Shown here piece after piece: positions 16,529 to 26,577 of a DNA stretch of 42,741 bases. This DNA is from Candidatus Polarisedimenticola svalbardensis (GTDB taxonomy: Bacteria; Acidobacteriota; Polarisedimenticolia; Polarisedimenticolales; Polarisedimenticolaceae), in contig JACXWD010000024.1 in NCBI GenBank assembly GCA_014764515.1, positions 1-42,741 on the forward strand. The letters run 5' to 3'. Position numbers and translations under genes: made by a program. The notes under the pieces are model-generated. The model had not been told where the DNA came from, made no database searches, and was given only the letters and a program-made list of their open reading frames with translations. Position 1 is the first letter of the stretch. Every line of letters begins with the position of its first letter.

Positions 16529-18178
16529 CTATCGCCAACTGAAATCGGTTACGAGTTCAGGTCCGGTGAGCCGGACCAACAAACCGGTGGAAGGAAGACT
16601 AACTCCGAACTCAGGGTGCCAGGTCGTCTCCACCAGCCGGCATTCACCCCCGGCAACGGTGATGCGGATCTCCCTGTCCCCGGCGAGTGACAGAACTGCG
16701 CCTCCACCCTCTTCGAGACAGGCGGCTCGAACATTCGGATGGAGATGGAACATGGCCCGGGCCTGCCTGAATTCTCCCTCGATATGATCGGTCACCGTGA
16801 ACCGCTCCGGAACGCTCCTGAAAGCCCTGCGATGCACCGGCTTCCCTTCCAGCCGACGATAGCCGTCATGGGAACCGTTCACCTCCACGCACCCCGAGTC
16901 GTCCTCCCGGCAGGAAACCGGACCGGGGTGCGCCCTCCGGGCGACCCGGAACCCGCTCCAGACTTCGCTGGAATCGGCGGCGTCGATCTCTACCGTGTTG
17001 TGTGCCGCAGTTCCGCGTTGTCGCAGGCGTTCTTCACCGGTGCCGTAACACGAAGTTCCACTGTCTACGATGACGCGCTCCCCGAACAACGACATCTCGA
17101 AGGTCAGGGAATCGGCGTGGGAATGGCCCGGAAGGTAATCGGGCCCGATCCTGCCTACATCCAGGAAGGCGACCATCTCGCCGCACATCAGTCGTATGTA
17201 ACCACTGGACTCACGAAAATCGACGGCACTCTCCTTCGGCGCCTTGTCAAAACCGAGCCTTTCGCCGTAGCCGGCGATTTCCGCCGGAGTTCCCGAGATC
17301 CCGAAGGCGGAATCGTTGAGAAGGGCTATCTCCCCGTCCGGGTGGGTCATGGCCTCCAGCCAGGAGAGCATCGGGCCGGCAAGGCTTGCCAGCCGATCCA
17401 CGAAACCGGTTGGCAGTGCACCTGGATAGGCTCGCGCCAGGTTCTGCAGATCCAGGATGTCCTCCAGGATGATGGCGTGATACATCGGACTGAGTTCGAA
17501 ATGCCCGCCGTCATCGAGGATCTGTTCTCCGAACTGGGCATCCAGGATCCGAACGCCTTCCGCCCTCCAGGACTCCGCCTCGCTGCCCTCAAAATAGACG
17601 CCGGCGAACACCAGGGCCTTGGCGTTGGCCATGAGGTGGTTGCCCAGCAGGTGCCATTCCACCTGCCGCTTCAACCAGCGGGCCTGAACGGCCAGGCTGT
17701 CGACCCATGACTGCTGAGCAGCGTTCCCCTCCAGGAAGTACCGGATCCAGTTGACGATCCGCAGGGAGACCGGGTAGGGCTCCCACCCGTTGCCCGGGCC
17801 GGGCCGGTTTTCGTGAATCCAGCGCTCTATCAACGCGGTATGCCAGGCCCTGCGATCGTCACCTCCTTCGGCGTTGAGATCGTCAAAGTAATGCAGGTTG
17901 TACAGCCAGAGTTTTTCGACGTCGGCACGGTTCCAGTCCGATGCTGCCGGCATGTTCCTGGTCTGGTTGAGGAACCGGAAGCGCTCGGGGCCGGACATTC
18001 GGGCCGGCCTTCGGACACCGGCTGTCCACATCCCCGCCTGCTTCCTCAACGATGGTGCGGGAGAGAGGTCTGGGCGGACCTTCCGCATCCGGTTCCGAAC
18101 CCTGCCGTAAACCTGGATCGGCTTCAGGTAACGGACCGAATGAAAATACAGCGGCAGCTTGTCCAGCAAATGGTCCAT
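16529..18178 (-). CDS. heparinase II/III-family protein
   Basis: A 549-residue protein with an N-terminal (alpha/alpha) toroid (YNLHYFDDLNAEGGDDRRAWHTALIERW, GNAAQQSW, HLLGNHLMANAKALVFAG, MYHAIILEDILDLQNLARAY) and a C-terminal beta-sandwich of the heparinase II/III type (LPGHSHADSLTFEMSLFGERVIVDSG, RQRGTAAHNTVEID). Members of this group that are embedded in polysaccharide loci next to bi-domain oxidoreductases and WbuB-like transferases have no signal peptide, as here, so a role in assembly, not degradation, of surface glycan is likely (inference). The His of GHSHAD and Tyr/His of the toroid are present. Confidence 0.87.
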   Translation of the reverse strand: MDHLLDKLPLYFHSVRYLKPIQVYGRVRNRMRKVRPDLSPAPSLRKQAGMWTAGVRRPARMSGPERFRFLNQTRNMPAASDWNRADVEKLWLYNLHYFDDLNAEGGDDRRAWHTALIERWIHENRPGPGNGWEPYPVSLRIVNWIRYFLEGNAAQQSWVDSLAVQARWLKRQVEWHLLGNHLMANAKALVFAGVYFEGSEAESWRAEGVRILDAQFGEQILDDGGHFELSPMYHAIILEDILDLQNLARAYPGALPTGFVDRLASLAGPMLSWLEAMTHPDGEIALLNDSAFGISGTPAEIAGYGERLGFDKAPKESAVDFRESSGYIRLMCGEMVAFLDVGRIGPDYLPGHSHADSLTFEMSLFGERVIVDSGTSCYGTGEERLRQRGTAAHNTVEIDAADSSEVWSGFRVARRAHPGPVSCREDDSGCVEVNGSHDGYRRLEGKPVHRRAFRSVPERFTVTDHIEGEFRQARAMFHLHPNVRAACLEEGGGAVLSLAGDREIRITVAGGECRLVETTWHPEFGVSLPSTGLLVRLTGPELVTDFSWR

Positions 18179-18183
18179 TCCCT

Positions 18184-20319
18184 CTATTGAGCCGTCGCCA
18201 CCAGACTGTCGGCGATGGCGATGGTTATTCCGGAGACTTCATCGATCTCTTCGAACGGGATCGGAGCCGGGCCTCCGCTGCGGACGGCGTCCAGGAATGC
18301 GGCTACGGCGGCATCCTGACCCTTGTCCTGGGTTCGGAGCTTCATCCGCTTAAAACCTGGCCAGCCGAATCCGGTCAGGCACCGGAAGTTGTCCAGTTGG
18401 AGTATCCCGCCGTTGCAGAACAGTTCAATCCGCTCCTTCGGAAACGATTTGTCGCCGTTGGCCAGGTAGTGCACCGTTCCGAACGATCCATCCTTGAACG
18501 AAAGGGTGATGGAGGCCTTGTCGTCCCGGATGCCGCCGCTCCCGGAGTCTCCCATCCCGATTGCCTGCCAGGACTGGATCGGTGAACCGGCCAGGTGCCG
18601 CATCAGGTCGATGAAGTGGCATGCTTCGCCGACGATCCGGCCGCCGCCGATGCGGCGGTCCTGGGTCCAGTGCTCCGCCGGAATTTCCCCGGCGTTCACC
18701 GTCATGATGAATCCTGCCGGTGCGCTCCGGTTATCCAGCAGCTCCTTCATCTTGCGGATGTGTGGAGCAAAACGGCGATTGAAACCGACCATCAGGATGC
18801 CGGTCCCCGGGGTGGAACGTGCGTTCCGGATCCTGCCCAGTTCTTCCGCAGAAATGGCGAGCGGCTTCTCGACGAACACATGTTTGCCCGCCTGCAGGGC
18901 CTGCTCGACCTGCTCCGCATGGAGGTTATGCCGGGTGGCGATTACGACGGTATTGATGTTCTCGTCGGCCCAGACCAGGCCCTCATCGCTGACCGCTTTG
19001 GAGAACCCCGACTTGCGGCCGTGATGCACACCGCTGACCCCGGAACTGCTCACAACCGTCTCGAGTACGGCGCCGTGCTTGCGGAACGCCGGCATCAGAA
19101 CTCTGGAGCCGTAATTCCCTGCGCCCAGAAACGCGACACGGGGCTCCCCCTTCGTCGAACCGCCCTCCCTGGCCGGCTGCAGCGCTACCGAACGTTCCCC
19201 GGCTCCGATCTCCCTGGATCGTTCCGGGTAATCGATCACGATTCCCAGGGTTCCCGGCCGGTTCAAGCCGGCATACGCCTCGGCGCCCTTGTCGATCGGG
19301 TAACGGCTCGAGATGAGCGGCGTAGTGTCCAGCGCTCCTGACGCCATCATATCCAGCACGGCCTCGAAATTGCGCTGCTCGGTCCAGCGCACAAACCCGA
19401 TCGGATAATCGCGCCCCTTTTCCTCATACTCCGGATCGTAGCGACCCGGACCATACGAAGCGGAGACCTGGAACGAGAGCTCCTTTTTGTAGAAGTCGTC
19501 CCTGGACAGGTTCAGTCCGACCACGCCGACCAGAACGATGCGGCCGCGCTTGCGACACATGTTGGCGGCCTGGTGGACCGGATCGTTGCTCTTGGTGGAG
19601 GCGGTGATCAGGACTCCATCCACACCGTTGCCTCGTGAAAACCGCTCCGCCGCCGCCAGGGGATCCTGTCCGGAGGAGAGGTTGACGACCTCGGCGCCGA
19701 ACCCGGCCGCCAGCTCGCATCGTCCCGGATCGGGATCGATGCCGAGTACCCGGCAGCCGTTGGCCCTGAGCAGTTGCACACAGAGGAGGCCGATCAGGCC
19801 CAGACCGGTGACGACGACATTCTCCCCCAGGGTAGGTCGCAGCAACCGGATGCCCTGAAGACCGATCGCTCCCAGGACGGCGAAAACCGCCGAGTCCTCC
19901 GTGACGCCGTCCGGAACCCTGGCGACCAGGTTTCCAGGCACCCGAACGACCTCGGCATGGTTGCCGTTGGAAACCACCAGATCCCCGGCGGCAAACCCCG
20001 GGGCGCCGGATTCCAGAACCGTGCCCACATTGCAATAACCCATGGGCAACGGCAGATCCAGCTTGCTTCGGACCGCTTCGACGGTCGGCGCCAACCCGTC
20101 GGTCTTGACCTTGTTGATGACCATCCGGACCTTGTCCGGTTGCTGGCGGGCCTTCTCGATCCAGCCGGCTTTCCCGAAATCCACCAGCATCCGTTCTGTG
20201 CCGGCGGAAACCAGGGTCCTGCGGCTGGCGATCAGAACATGACCCGGCAGGTTTTTGGGAGACGGCACATCCACCAGAGAGGTCTCGCCATTGGACAGGT
20301 TCTGCAATATTTGCTTCAC
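18184..20319 (-). CDS. bi-domain oxidoreductase (zinc-type alcohol dehydrogenase fused to Gfo/Idh/MocA)
   Basis: A 711-residue fusion. Residues 1-360 form an MDR/zinc-dehydrogenase-like domain (GYCNVGTVLE, GDLVVSNGNHAEVVRVP, NVVVTGLGLIGLLCVQLLRANGCRVLGID, GVDGVLITAS, RGRIVLVGVVGL). Residues 395-711 form a Gfo/Idh/MocA domain (RVAFLGAGNYGSRVLMPAF, VVIATRHNLHAEQVEQALQAGKHVFVEKPLA, LMVGFNRRFAPH, GGGRIVGEACHFIDLMRHL), so there are two nucleotide-binding folds. The fusion is known from surface-polysaccharide loci, where it presumably oxidises or isomerises a nucleotide sugar; the substrate is unknown. Starts with GTG, with GAGGAAG 3-5 nt upstream. It is the first gene of the leftward run, whose promoter must lie in 20320-20408. 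Confidence 0.9.
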   Translation of the reverse strand: MKQILQNLSNGETSLVDVPSPKNLPGHVLIASRRTLVSAGTERMLVDFGKAGWIEKARQQPDKVRMVINKVKTDGLAPTVEAVRSKLDLPLPMGYCNVGTVLESGAPGFAAGDLVVSNGNHAEVVRVPGNLVARVPDGVTEDSAVFAVLGAIGLQGIRLLRPTLGENVVVTGLGLIGLLCVQLLRANGCRVLGIDPDPGRCELAAGFGAEVVNLSSGQDPLAAAERFSRGNGVDGVLITASTKSNDPVHQAANMCRKRGRIVLVGVVGLNLSRDDFYKKELSFQVSASYGPGRYDPEYEEKGRDYPIGFVRWTEQRNFEAVLDMMASGALDTTPLISSRYPIDKGAEAYAGLNRPGTLGIVIDYPERSREIGAGERSVALQPAREGGSTKGEPRVAFLGAGNYGSRVLMPAFRKHGAVLETVVSSSGVSGVHHGRKSGFSKAVSDEGLVWADENINTVVIATRHNLHAEQVEQALQAGKHVFVEKPLAISAEELGRIRNARSTPGTGILMVGFNRRFAPHIRKMKELLDNRSAPAGFIMTVNAGEIPAEHWTQDRRIGGGRIVGEACHFIDLMRHLAGSPIQSWQAIGMGDSGSGGIRDDKASITLSFKDGSFGTVHYLANGDKSFPKERIELFCNGGILQLDNFRCLTGFGWPGFKRMKLRTQDKGQDAAVAAFLDAVRSGGPAPIPFEEIDEVSGITIAIADSLVATAQ

Positions 20320-20408
20320 GGCTTCCTCATCGTCTTGTACTCGCCCATTGTAATCAAACAGCAGCCTTTATGGACGTGCCCTGCAGCTGAAAAAGCGAAG
20401 GATCTTCA

Positions 20409-23198
20409 GTGCGAAGAAAGCATAGCAGCCCGGCCCTTAATTCAACCATGGTCACCGAATTCGGTGTGGGCTATCCTCAGTCCATGGTCGGGAAGTTCAG
20501 GAAACGGGAATCCGGGAGGCGCAGGGACCCCCTGTTCGACACCAGCGACCTGGAAGACCAGCTGTTGGCCGGCAAAAGCTCCACACTCTGGCTGGGCAGG
20601 TACTCCAGGCGCAAAATCATGGAGTCTTTCGAGCATCACGGCATCCTCGGTCACTTGAGGGGGCTTGGTTATCACGACGCCCGCCTGGCACTCTCCCAGG
20701 TCGAGCCCTTCCGCCAATCCCTGCGGCTCTACGAGGGCATGGACGATCCGGCTCATCTCCTGATGGAGCTGCGGGTCCACGACGGTACGCTGCGACCTGC
20801 CACACGCCTTGAAGATGGACTGGGCGAGCGGTTGCCCCGGGTGCTGACCATTGACTGGCTGACCATGCAGAGACCAGGTGGACGGTTCACGACCCGCCGC
20901 CCTCCGTTCCCCGGGCAGGACCATCCGGGCCTGGGGATGGCACGTCCCCTGATGAGAATGCTGCTCGCACTGGCCAACAGCATGGAACTTGAAGGGATCG
21001 TCAACCACCCGAACTATTACCACAACGCCTGGCTCTACCGGGAAGGGTTCCGGTTCTACGACCCGATGGACCAGGCCCGCATGAAGGCGATCCACAGGGA
21101 TCTGGCCGGACTGTCTCCTGTGGAGATCGCCTGGGCGGTGGAACTCGGTTGCGTCCGGGCATTGGCCACCGATCGCTGGTTCAGCTGGGAGTCCGGTCTC
21201 CAGATTTTGCCGATTTCACGCCGGATGAAGGATTTCATCGATTCAGAGAACCATCGTCGGCAAACGGCGGAGCTGTTCAAGGAGAAGCATTACACTCTGG
21301 ATGAGGACTGCTTCCGGCTACTTTACAAGGAACGGATAGAGCGGTTTCGTGGCAGAATTGATGAGCCTGCCGCCGATTCTCGCGAGCCGGCCGTCCCCGA
21401 ACCGGGAGGTGGACCTATGAGTTACGCATCCATTCACGAGATGTTCCGGTCCGTCTGCGAGGCCAACCCGGACAAGGTGGCTTACCGCCGGAAAATGGCC
21501 GGCGAATGGATAAGCGTCACGTGGAAAGAACAGAGCGCCACCTGCGACAGGGTCTCCCGGGCCCTGATGGCTCTGGGGCTGAACCGCGGCGACAGGGTCT
21601 GCGTGCTCAGTAATACACGGCTCGAGTGGGTCCAGGCCGACTTCGGCATCAACTCGCCCGGGTTCGTCACCGTGGGCATCTACCCCTCGAACCTGGCGGA
21701 GGATTGCGCCTATATCATCGAACACTGCGGCGGCCGGGCTATTTTCGTCGAAAACACGGACCAGCTTGACAAGCTGATGACCGTGCGGGACCGCACCGAT
21801 ACGCTCGAGCATTACATTATGTTCGACGGTCCATCGAACCGTTCGCGGAATGTTTTGAGCTGGGACGACTTCCTGGCCCTGGCCGACGAAGTCGAAGCCG
21901 AGCGGTTCCACACAATGGCGTCGGCGGTAGCCCGGGACGACCTGGCCGCACTGGTGTACACCTCCGGCACCACCGGAAATCCCAAAGGAGTCATGCTGTC
22001 CCACGGCAATCTCCTGTTCGCCAGTGATTCGGTGTCCGAAGCCCTGCCGATCGAGGATTATTTCGAAACCCTGCTGTTCCTCCCCCTGGCCCACGTTTTC
22101 GCCCGGCTGATCGCCTATGTCTGCGTGCGCAATGCACTGCCGTTGGCATTCGCCGAGGGCATCCCGCAGGTCGGGGAGAACCTCAAGGAGATCCGGCCCC
22201 ACTTCATCGCCAGCGTGCCCCGAATCTTCGAGAAGGTTTACGACAAGATCACTTCCGGCGTTCAGGAAGCCGGAGGGGTGAAGGAGAAGCTGTTCAACTG
22301 GGCCATTGGCGTCGGGATGGAGGCTGGAAAATACCGTCAGGCCGGCAAACCTCTGCCGGGGATGCTGGGGTTCAAGCACAAACTGGCCAACAAGCTGGTT
22401 TTCGCCAAAATCCACGCCGCCCTGGGTGGCCGGCTGCAATGGGCTATCTCCGGTGCAGCCCCCCTGAGCAAAACGATCGGTGAATTCTTCCACGCCTGCG
22501 GCATCCTGCTCCTCGAGGGTCTCGGCATGACCGAGAACACCTCGTTCAGCAACGTGAACCGGTCAGACCATTACAAGTTCGGAACGGTCGGCAAGGTCGG
22601 ACCGGGCATCGAGATGAAACTGGCCGAGGACGGGGAGATCCTGTTCCGTGGCGAACATGTGATGCAGGGGTACTACCGCAGCGCAGAGGCGACTGCCGAA
22701 GCCATCGATTCGGACGGATGGCTGTATACCGGGGATATCGGCGAAATCGACGACGAGGGGTTCCTGAAAATAACCGACCGCAAAAAGGATCTGATCATCA
22801 CTGCGGGAGGCAAGAACATCGCCCCCCAACGTGTGGAGCAGGCGCTCAAACTTTCCAAGTACATCAACCAGATCGTCGCCTACGGCGATCGCCGCAAATA
22901 CCTGACTGCCCTGGTCACCCTGGAAGTTGAGAACGTCAAGGCCTGGGCGGCAGAATCCGGCCTGTCCTATGGCGATCCATCGGAGCTCTGCACCAGGCCG
23001 GAAGTCCAGGAGCTCGTCGAGGCCGAGATTGAGTCCTTCAACCGGAACCTGGCCTCCTTTGAAACGGTGAAAAAGATCCGGATCCTGCCTGGAGAGTTCA
23101 CCGTGGAGTCGGGAGAGCTGACCCCATCCCTGAAAATCAAGCGCAAGGTGGTCCTGGGCAACTACCAGGCCCTCCTGGACGAGATGTACACAGATTAG
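20409..23198 (+). CDS. GNAT-like domain fused to long-chain acyl-CoA synthetase
   Basis: A single 929-residue frame. Residues 337-929 are a long-chain fatty acid:CoA ligase (AMP-forming): P-loop YTSGTTGNPKG (about 517-527), FLPLAHVFARL, AISGAAPLS, EGLGMTENTSF, GWLYTGDIGEIDDEGFLKITDRKKDLIITAGGKNIAPQRVE. Residues 1-320 are not part of this family; HPGLGMARPLMRMLLALAN followed by NAWLYREGFRFYDP (about 172-220) looks like an acetyl-CoA-binding GNAT motif, suggesting an acyltransferase. The join (EPAADSREPAVPEPGGGP) is a Pro/Glu linker. The codons for GGG in it form a strong ribosome site 7 nt before the ATG at 21417, so a free synthetase may also be made. Start GTG at 20409 with AAGGA 6 nt upstream; ATGs at 20448 and 20484 are alternatives. 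Confidence 0.85.
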   Translation: MRRKHSSPALNSTMVTEFGVGYPQSMVGKFRKRESGRRRDPLFDTSDLEDQLLAGKSSTLWLGRYSRRKIMESFEHHGILGHLRGLGYHDARLALSQVEPFRQSLRLYEGMDDPAHLLMELRVHDGTLRPATRLEDGLGERLPRVLTIDWLTMQRPGGRFTTRRPPFPGQDHPGLGMARPLMRMLLALANSMELEGIVNHPNYYHNAWLYREGFRFYDPMDQARMKAIHRDLAGLSPVEIAWAVELGCVRALATDRWFSWESGLQILPISRRMKDFIDSENHRRQTAELFKEKHYTLDEDCFRLLYKERIERFRGRIDEPAADSREPAVPEPGGGPMSYASIHEMFRSVCEANPDKVAYRRKMAGEWISVTWKEQSATCDRVSRALMALGLNRGDRVCVLSNTRLEWVQADFGINSPGFVTVGIYPSNLAEDCAYIIEHCGGRAIFVENTDQLDKLMTVRDRTDTLEHYIMFDGPSNRSRNVLSWDDFLALADEVEAERFHTMASAVARDDLAALVYTSGTTGNPKGVMLSHGNLLFASDSVSEALPIEDYFETLLFLPLAHVFARLIAYVCVRNALPLAFAEGIPQVGENLKEIRPHFIASVPRIFEKVYDKITSGVQEAGGVKEKLFNWAIGVGMEAGKYRQAGKPLPGMLGFKHKLANKLVFAKIHAALGGRLQWAISGAAPLSKTIGEFFHACGILLLEGLGMTENTSFSNVNRSDHYKFGTVGKVGPGIEMKLAEDGEILFRGEHVMQGYYRSAEATAEAIDSDGWLYTGDIGEIDDEGFLKITDRKKDLIITAGGKNIAPQRVEQALKLSKYINQIVAYGDRRKYLTALVTLEVENVKAWAAESGLSYGDPSELCTRPEVQELVEAEIESFNRNLASFETVKKIRILPGEFTVESGELTPSLKIKRKVVLGNYQALLDEMYTD
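21404..21419 (+). promoter_or_regulatory. internal ribosome-binding site and start codon
   Basis: GGGAGGTGG (21404-21412) is followed by ATG at 21417-21419, in frame with the acyl-CoA synthetase domain. From GGAGG to the ATG is 7 nt, ideal spacing. It would yield a 593-residue synthetase of normal family length beginning MSYASIHEMF. Confidence 0.55.
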
Positions 23199-23239
23199 GA
23201 TTTTTCGGGGCTTTTTGTACCTCATTTGGGGCAAAAACC

Positions 23240-23250
23240 GGGACGGTCCC
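23240..23250. repeat. short palindrome between acyl-CoA synthetase and ECF sigma genes
   Basis: GGGACGGTCCC (5-bp arms, 1-bp centre) lies in the 88-bp gap 23199-23286, followed by CCTTTCTGTT. It could be a protein site or a very weak terminator. It faintly recalls the GGGGAC ends of the repeat at 6930. Low confidence in any role. Confidence 0.25.
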
Positions 23251-23286
23251 CCTTTCTGTTAATGATTTCTCCTATGAGGCGTTGAT

Positions 23287-23868
23287 ATGGGTGAGAAAGA
23301 TAGGAAGGAGAAGGAAGTGCAGGCAGCAGCCCAACCAGTAGCCGGCTTGAGTGCAGCCCAGGAGATGGAACAGATCTTCCGGGACCACCACAAGCGTGTC
23401 TACCAGGCGGCGTACCGGGTAACCGGCAATGCCATGGACGCCGAAGATGCGGTTCAGACCGTATTCATGCGGCTGGTCCGGCGGAAGGACCGCACCCACC
23501 TCTCGGAGAATCCCGGGAGTTACCTGCACAGGGCGGCGATCAACGCTTCCCTGGACATCATCCGGGCGAAGAAAAACGCCCGGTCCTCTTCCATCGAGGA
23601 GTTCGCACCGGCCATGCCGGATCCGGCGGCGGCCAGTCCCGAACGGGACCAGACCGACCGGGAGATCCGGGAAGTGATTCGGGCCGCTCTTACCTCTCTG
23701 AACCCACGCACTTCCGAAGTATTTGTTTTGCGGTACTTCGAGGGTTACGGAAATCATGAGATCGCGACCATGCTGGGAACATCCCGGAGCACCATCGCGG
23801 TCATGCTTCACCGGGCGCGCATCCGGCTGAAGGAAGAGATCCGGTCCCTTGCAGGAGATATGTTATGA
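23287..23868 (+). CDS. ECF-type RNA polymerase sigma factor
   Basis: A 193-residue ECF sigma factor. Region 2 is FRDHHKRVYQAAYRVTGNAMDAEDAVQTVFMRLVRR, then SYLHRAAINASLDIIRAKK; region 4 is ALTSLNPRTSEVFVLRYFEGYGNHEIATMLGTSRSTIAVMLHRARIRLKEEI. A 20-residue charged extension leads the protein. GAGG is 7 nt before the ATG. The stop overlaps the start of the next gene as ATGA, and that gene encodes a membrane protein with an anti-sigma-like N-terminus, so the pair is a regulated unit. It heads an operon that ends with two ABC transporters. Confidence 0.9.
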   Translation: MGEKDRKEKEVQAAAQPVAGLSAAQEMEQIFRDHHKRVYQAAYRVTGNAMDAEDAVQTVFMRLVRRKDRTHLSENPGSYLHRAAINASLDIIRAKKNARSSSIEEFAPAMPDPAAASPERDQTDREIREVIRAALTSLNPRTSEVFVLRYFEGYGNHEIATMLGTSRSTIAVMLHRARIRLKEEIRSLAGDML

Positions 23869-26552
23869 GCACTCAGGAAAAAGACCAATTCGACGACCTT
23901 CTGGACCAGACACTGGACCGGATCCGGAACGATGAGCCGGAACAGGCCGCTATCGAAGGCTCCGCTGATCGCACCTGGCAGGCGATGAGTGAGTTCCTCG
24001 AAGATGAGCAGAACCGGTCGCCCCAGGCGATCGAGCTTCGTCATTGTGAGGATTACCGCCAACTGATCCCGGCGTACATAGCCAGGGAACTGAGCGAGGA
24101 CAGGGCCCTCCTGCTCAAGGATCACAGCCGGGACTGCCTGCCCTGCCGCAAGGCGCTGAAGGCTGCCCGGAACGATTTGATCGCAACAGGGACGGGACGG
24201 CGCACCGTGAAGTCTGCAGGAAAATCTGAAAACAAAGGCCGCTGGAAGACCGAACTGACCTGGAGCCTGGCTGCCGCCGTCATCATCGGGGTCGCTCTGA
24301 TCGGCTTCGGGGTCAACACCGGGTTCTTCTCCATTGAGACCGACGGTATGCTCCGCGTAGAAGCGGTAGACGGCGCACTCATGGAAGTGTCCCAGGCCAA
24401 CACCGCCCAGCTGGCGGCAGGCCAGACCCTTGAAGACGGGGAATGGATCCGCACCGCCAAGGGCTCCGGCGCCAAGGTCTCCCTTGAGGACGGCTCCCTG
24501 GTGGAGCTGGCTGAACGGTCCGAAATGTATGTTTCCCGCAAGGGCGGCGACGACACCATCCACCTGACCCGGGGCAGCATTATCGTGCAGGCCTCACAGC
24601 AGGGCTCCGGCCACCTGTTCGTTGAGACCGACGACTGCGACGTGGCGGTAACCGGCACGGTATTCGCCGTCAGCAATGGTCTAAAAGGCAGCCGCGTCTC
24701 GGTCATCGAAGGAGAAGTGGTGGTCCACCACGGCTCCCGGACCGACACCCTCATACCGGGCCAGCAGGTCACTACCGCCAACAATCTCTACCCGATTCCA
24801 GTGGCCAGGGACATCGCCTGGAGCAGCGATTTCGACAACCACCTGACCATGCTCTCCGAAATCACACAGTTCCAGGATGAGTTGAGGGGGCGCCTGCCAC
24901 AGGACCGGCTCCGCAACAAGACCGACCTGCTGGATATGGCTCCTTCCAACACGGTGCTGTACGTGGCGGTCCCGAACCTGACCAAACACCTGTCCCAGGC
25001 CCACCAGCTCATGAAGGAACGGATCAGCGAAAACCCGGATCTGGCCCAGATGTGGGACTCCCAGATGGGTGGCCGGAAGACCGAGGAGCTGATCGCCACC
25101 ATCATGGACCATGTGGAAAAATACGGCTCCCAGATCGGCGACGAGGTCGTCCTGACCTTGCAGCACGACGGCCGGGAAGTCACTGCTCCGGTGGTTCTGG
25201 CCCGGGTCGACAATCCTGAACGGCTCCGGGAGCAACTGGAAGAGGATCTTGCCCTGCTGAAGGACCATACCGGCTCGGACAATCCGTTGGTCCTGCTATC
25301 TCAATCGATGTCGGCAGGAACGGCGGTTCCTGAAAACTCCATGCTGGTTTCCCTCCGGGGCAACCTGCTGGTGCTCTCGCCGGACCTTGAGGCACACAGG
25401 TCCATGGCAAGCCGCACCGGCGGCTTCCACGGTAGTCCATTCCACAGCAGCCTTGCCCAGGTTTACCGGGACGGAGCCGGCATCGTCTTCGGCGCCGACC
25501 TCAAGACACTGATGCAGATGGAAAGCCACGATACCGACGCCTCCACCGTGCTTGGGATCGACAACATCCAGCACCTGGTAGTGAACCGTCGCGAAGTCGG
25601 CGAAAAGACGCTGACCGAAGCTGCCCTGACCTTCGCCGGCCAGCGGGCCGGTATGGCGGCATGGCTGGCCGATCCGGGGCCGATGGGCGCCCTTGAGTTC
25701 GTCTCCCCTGACGCAACGGCGGTAGGCGGGTTCGTGGTCAAGAACCCGGCCTCCCTGGTGGAAGAGCTGTTCGAGATGATGCCGATTGAAGGCAGGCAGG
25801 AGTTCCTGGACAAGTTCCGGGAGGAAACCGGCCTGGACCTCCTGGCCGACGTGGTCGCGCCGCTGGGTGGCGAAGTCCTGTTCGCCCTGGACGGCCCGGT
25901 CCTTCCCAAGCCAGCCTGGAAGCTGGTTTTCGAAGTCTATGATCCGGTGGCGATGCAACGCACCATCCAGGTTGCAGTGGAGCAGCTCAACAGTTCGGAT
26001 TCCCCGGAACAGGTCAGCCTGAAGAAGACCGAGGTCAAGAGACAGACCTACTGGGCGTTGATCCCCACCGCCGGCCCCCAGGTGCACTACACCTTCCTGG
26101 ACGGCTACATGGTCGTGGGCCCGAGACGGGTGTTCCTGGACCGTGCGATCCGGTACCGGGATTCCGGCCTGACCCTGGCCTCCTCCAGCAGGTTTGCCGA
26201 CCTCCTTCCCGAAGACGGTCGCATGAACTTCTCCGCCATGATCTACCAGAACCTCGGGGCGATCCTGGGGCCGCTGGTGAACAGCGCCTCCGGAATGACC
26301 CAGAACCTCTCGCCGGAACACAAAGCCGGCCTGCAGCAACTGGTGGAAAACATGGAACCGAGCCTGTATCTGGTCTACGGCGAGAAGGACCGCATCGTCC
26401 TGACCGGCTCGGACCGTACCGGCCTCCTGGGCACCGATTTCGGGAACCTGTTCAACCTGGGAAGCATCCTGCAACTGGGCGAACTGATGGAACAGGCGGA
26501 GGGTGAACCGGAAGAACCCGTGTATGATGGCGGCTCCGGCGGCGAAGTTTAA
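23865..26552 (+). CDS. giant FecR-domain membrane protein with anti-sigma-like N-terminus
   Basis: An 895-residue protein with an unusual order. Residues 60-110 hold a zinc-finger-like anti-sigma motif ([13 protein letters not shown], then [14 protein letters not shown]). One membrane helix follows (about 131-155, [20 protein letters not shown]). Residues 180-290 are a FecR domain ([73 protein letters not shown]). The remaining 600 residues, predicted periplasmic, resemble DUF3352-type proteins ([61 protein letters not shown]) with a family assignment I hold at low confidence. Probably senses an envelope state and restrains the sigma factor. The tail is acidic and glycine-rich. Confidence 0.82.
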   Translation: MSTQEKDQFDDLLDQTLDRIRNDEPEQAAIEGSADRTWQAMSEFLEDEQNRSPQAIELRHCEDYRQLIPAYIARELSEDRALLLKDHSRDCLPCRKALKAARNDLIATGTGRRTVKSAGKSENKGRWKTELTWSLAAAVIIGVALIGFGVNTGFFSIETDGMLRVEAVDGALMEVSQANTAQLAAGQTLEDGEWIRTAKGSGAKVSLEDGSLVELAERSEMYVSRKGGDDTIHLTRGSIIVQASQQGSGHLFVETDDCDVAVTGTVFAVSNGLKGSRVSVIEGEVVVHHGSRTDTLIPGQQVTTANNLYPIPVARDIAWSSDFDNHLTMLSEITQFQDELRGRLPQDRLRNKTDLLDMAPSNTVLYVAVPNLTKHLSQAHQLMKERISENPDLAQMWDSQMGGRKTEELIATIMDHVEKYGSQIGDEVVLTLQHDGREVTAPVVLARVDNPERLREQLEEDLALLKDHTGSDNPLVLLSQSMSAGTAVPENSMLVSLRGNLLVLSPDLEAHRSMASRTGGFHGSPFHSSLAQVYRDGAGIVFGADLKTLMQMESHDTDASTVLGIDNIQHLVVNRREVGEKTLTEAALTFAGQRAGMAAWLADPGPMGALEFVSPDATAVGGFVVKNPASLVEELFEMMPIEGRQEFLDKFREETGLDLLADVVAPLGGEVLFALDGPVLPKPAWKLVFEVYDPVAMQRTIQVAVEQLNSSDSPEQVSLKKTEVKRQTYWALIPTAGPQVHYTFLDGYMVVGPRRVFLDRAIRYRDSGLTLASSSRFADLLPEDGRMNFSAMIYQNLGAILGPLVNSASGMTQNLSPEHKAGLQQLVENMEPSLYLVYGEKDRIVLTGSDRTGLLGTDFGNLFNLGSILQLGELMEQAEGEPEEPVYDGGSGGEV

Positions 26553-26577
26553 TCAGATTCCGTCGGACGGGAAGGCG

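Noticed and set aside
21318-22493. A 391-codon leftward open frame.
   Set aside because: It lies inside the acyl-CoA synthetase gene in the opposite sense, with no recognisable domain or ribosome site.
23199-23286. A rho-independent terminator after the acyl-CoA synthetase gene.
   Set aside because: GGGACGGTCCC can form only a 4-bp stem with a 3-nt loop, and the following T tract is broken by C and G.
25296-26474. A 392-codon leftward open frame.
   Set aside because: Antisense to the FecR-domain gene; low-complexity Gly/Gln/His composition, no domain.
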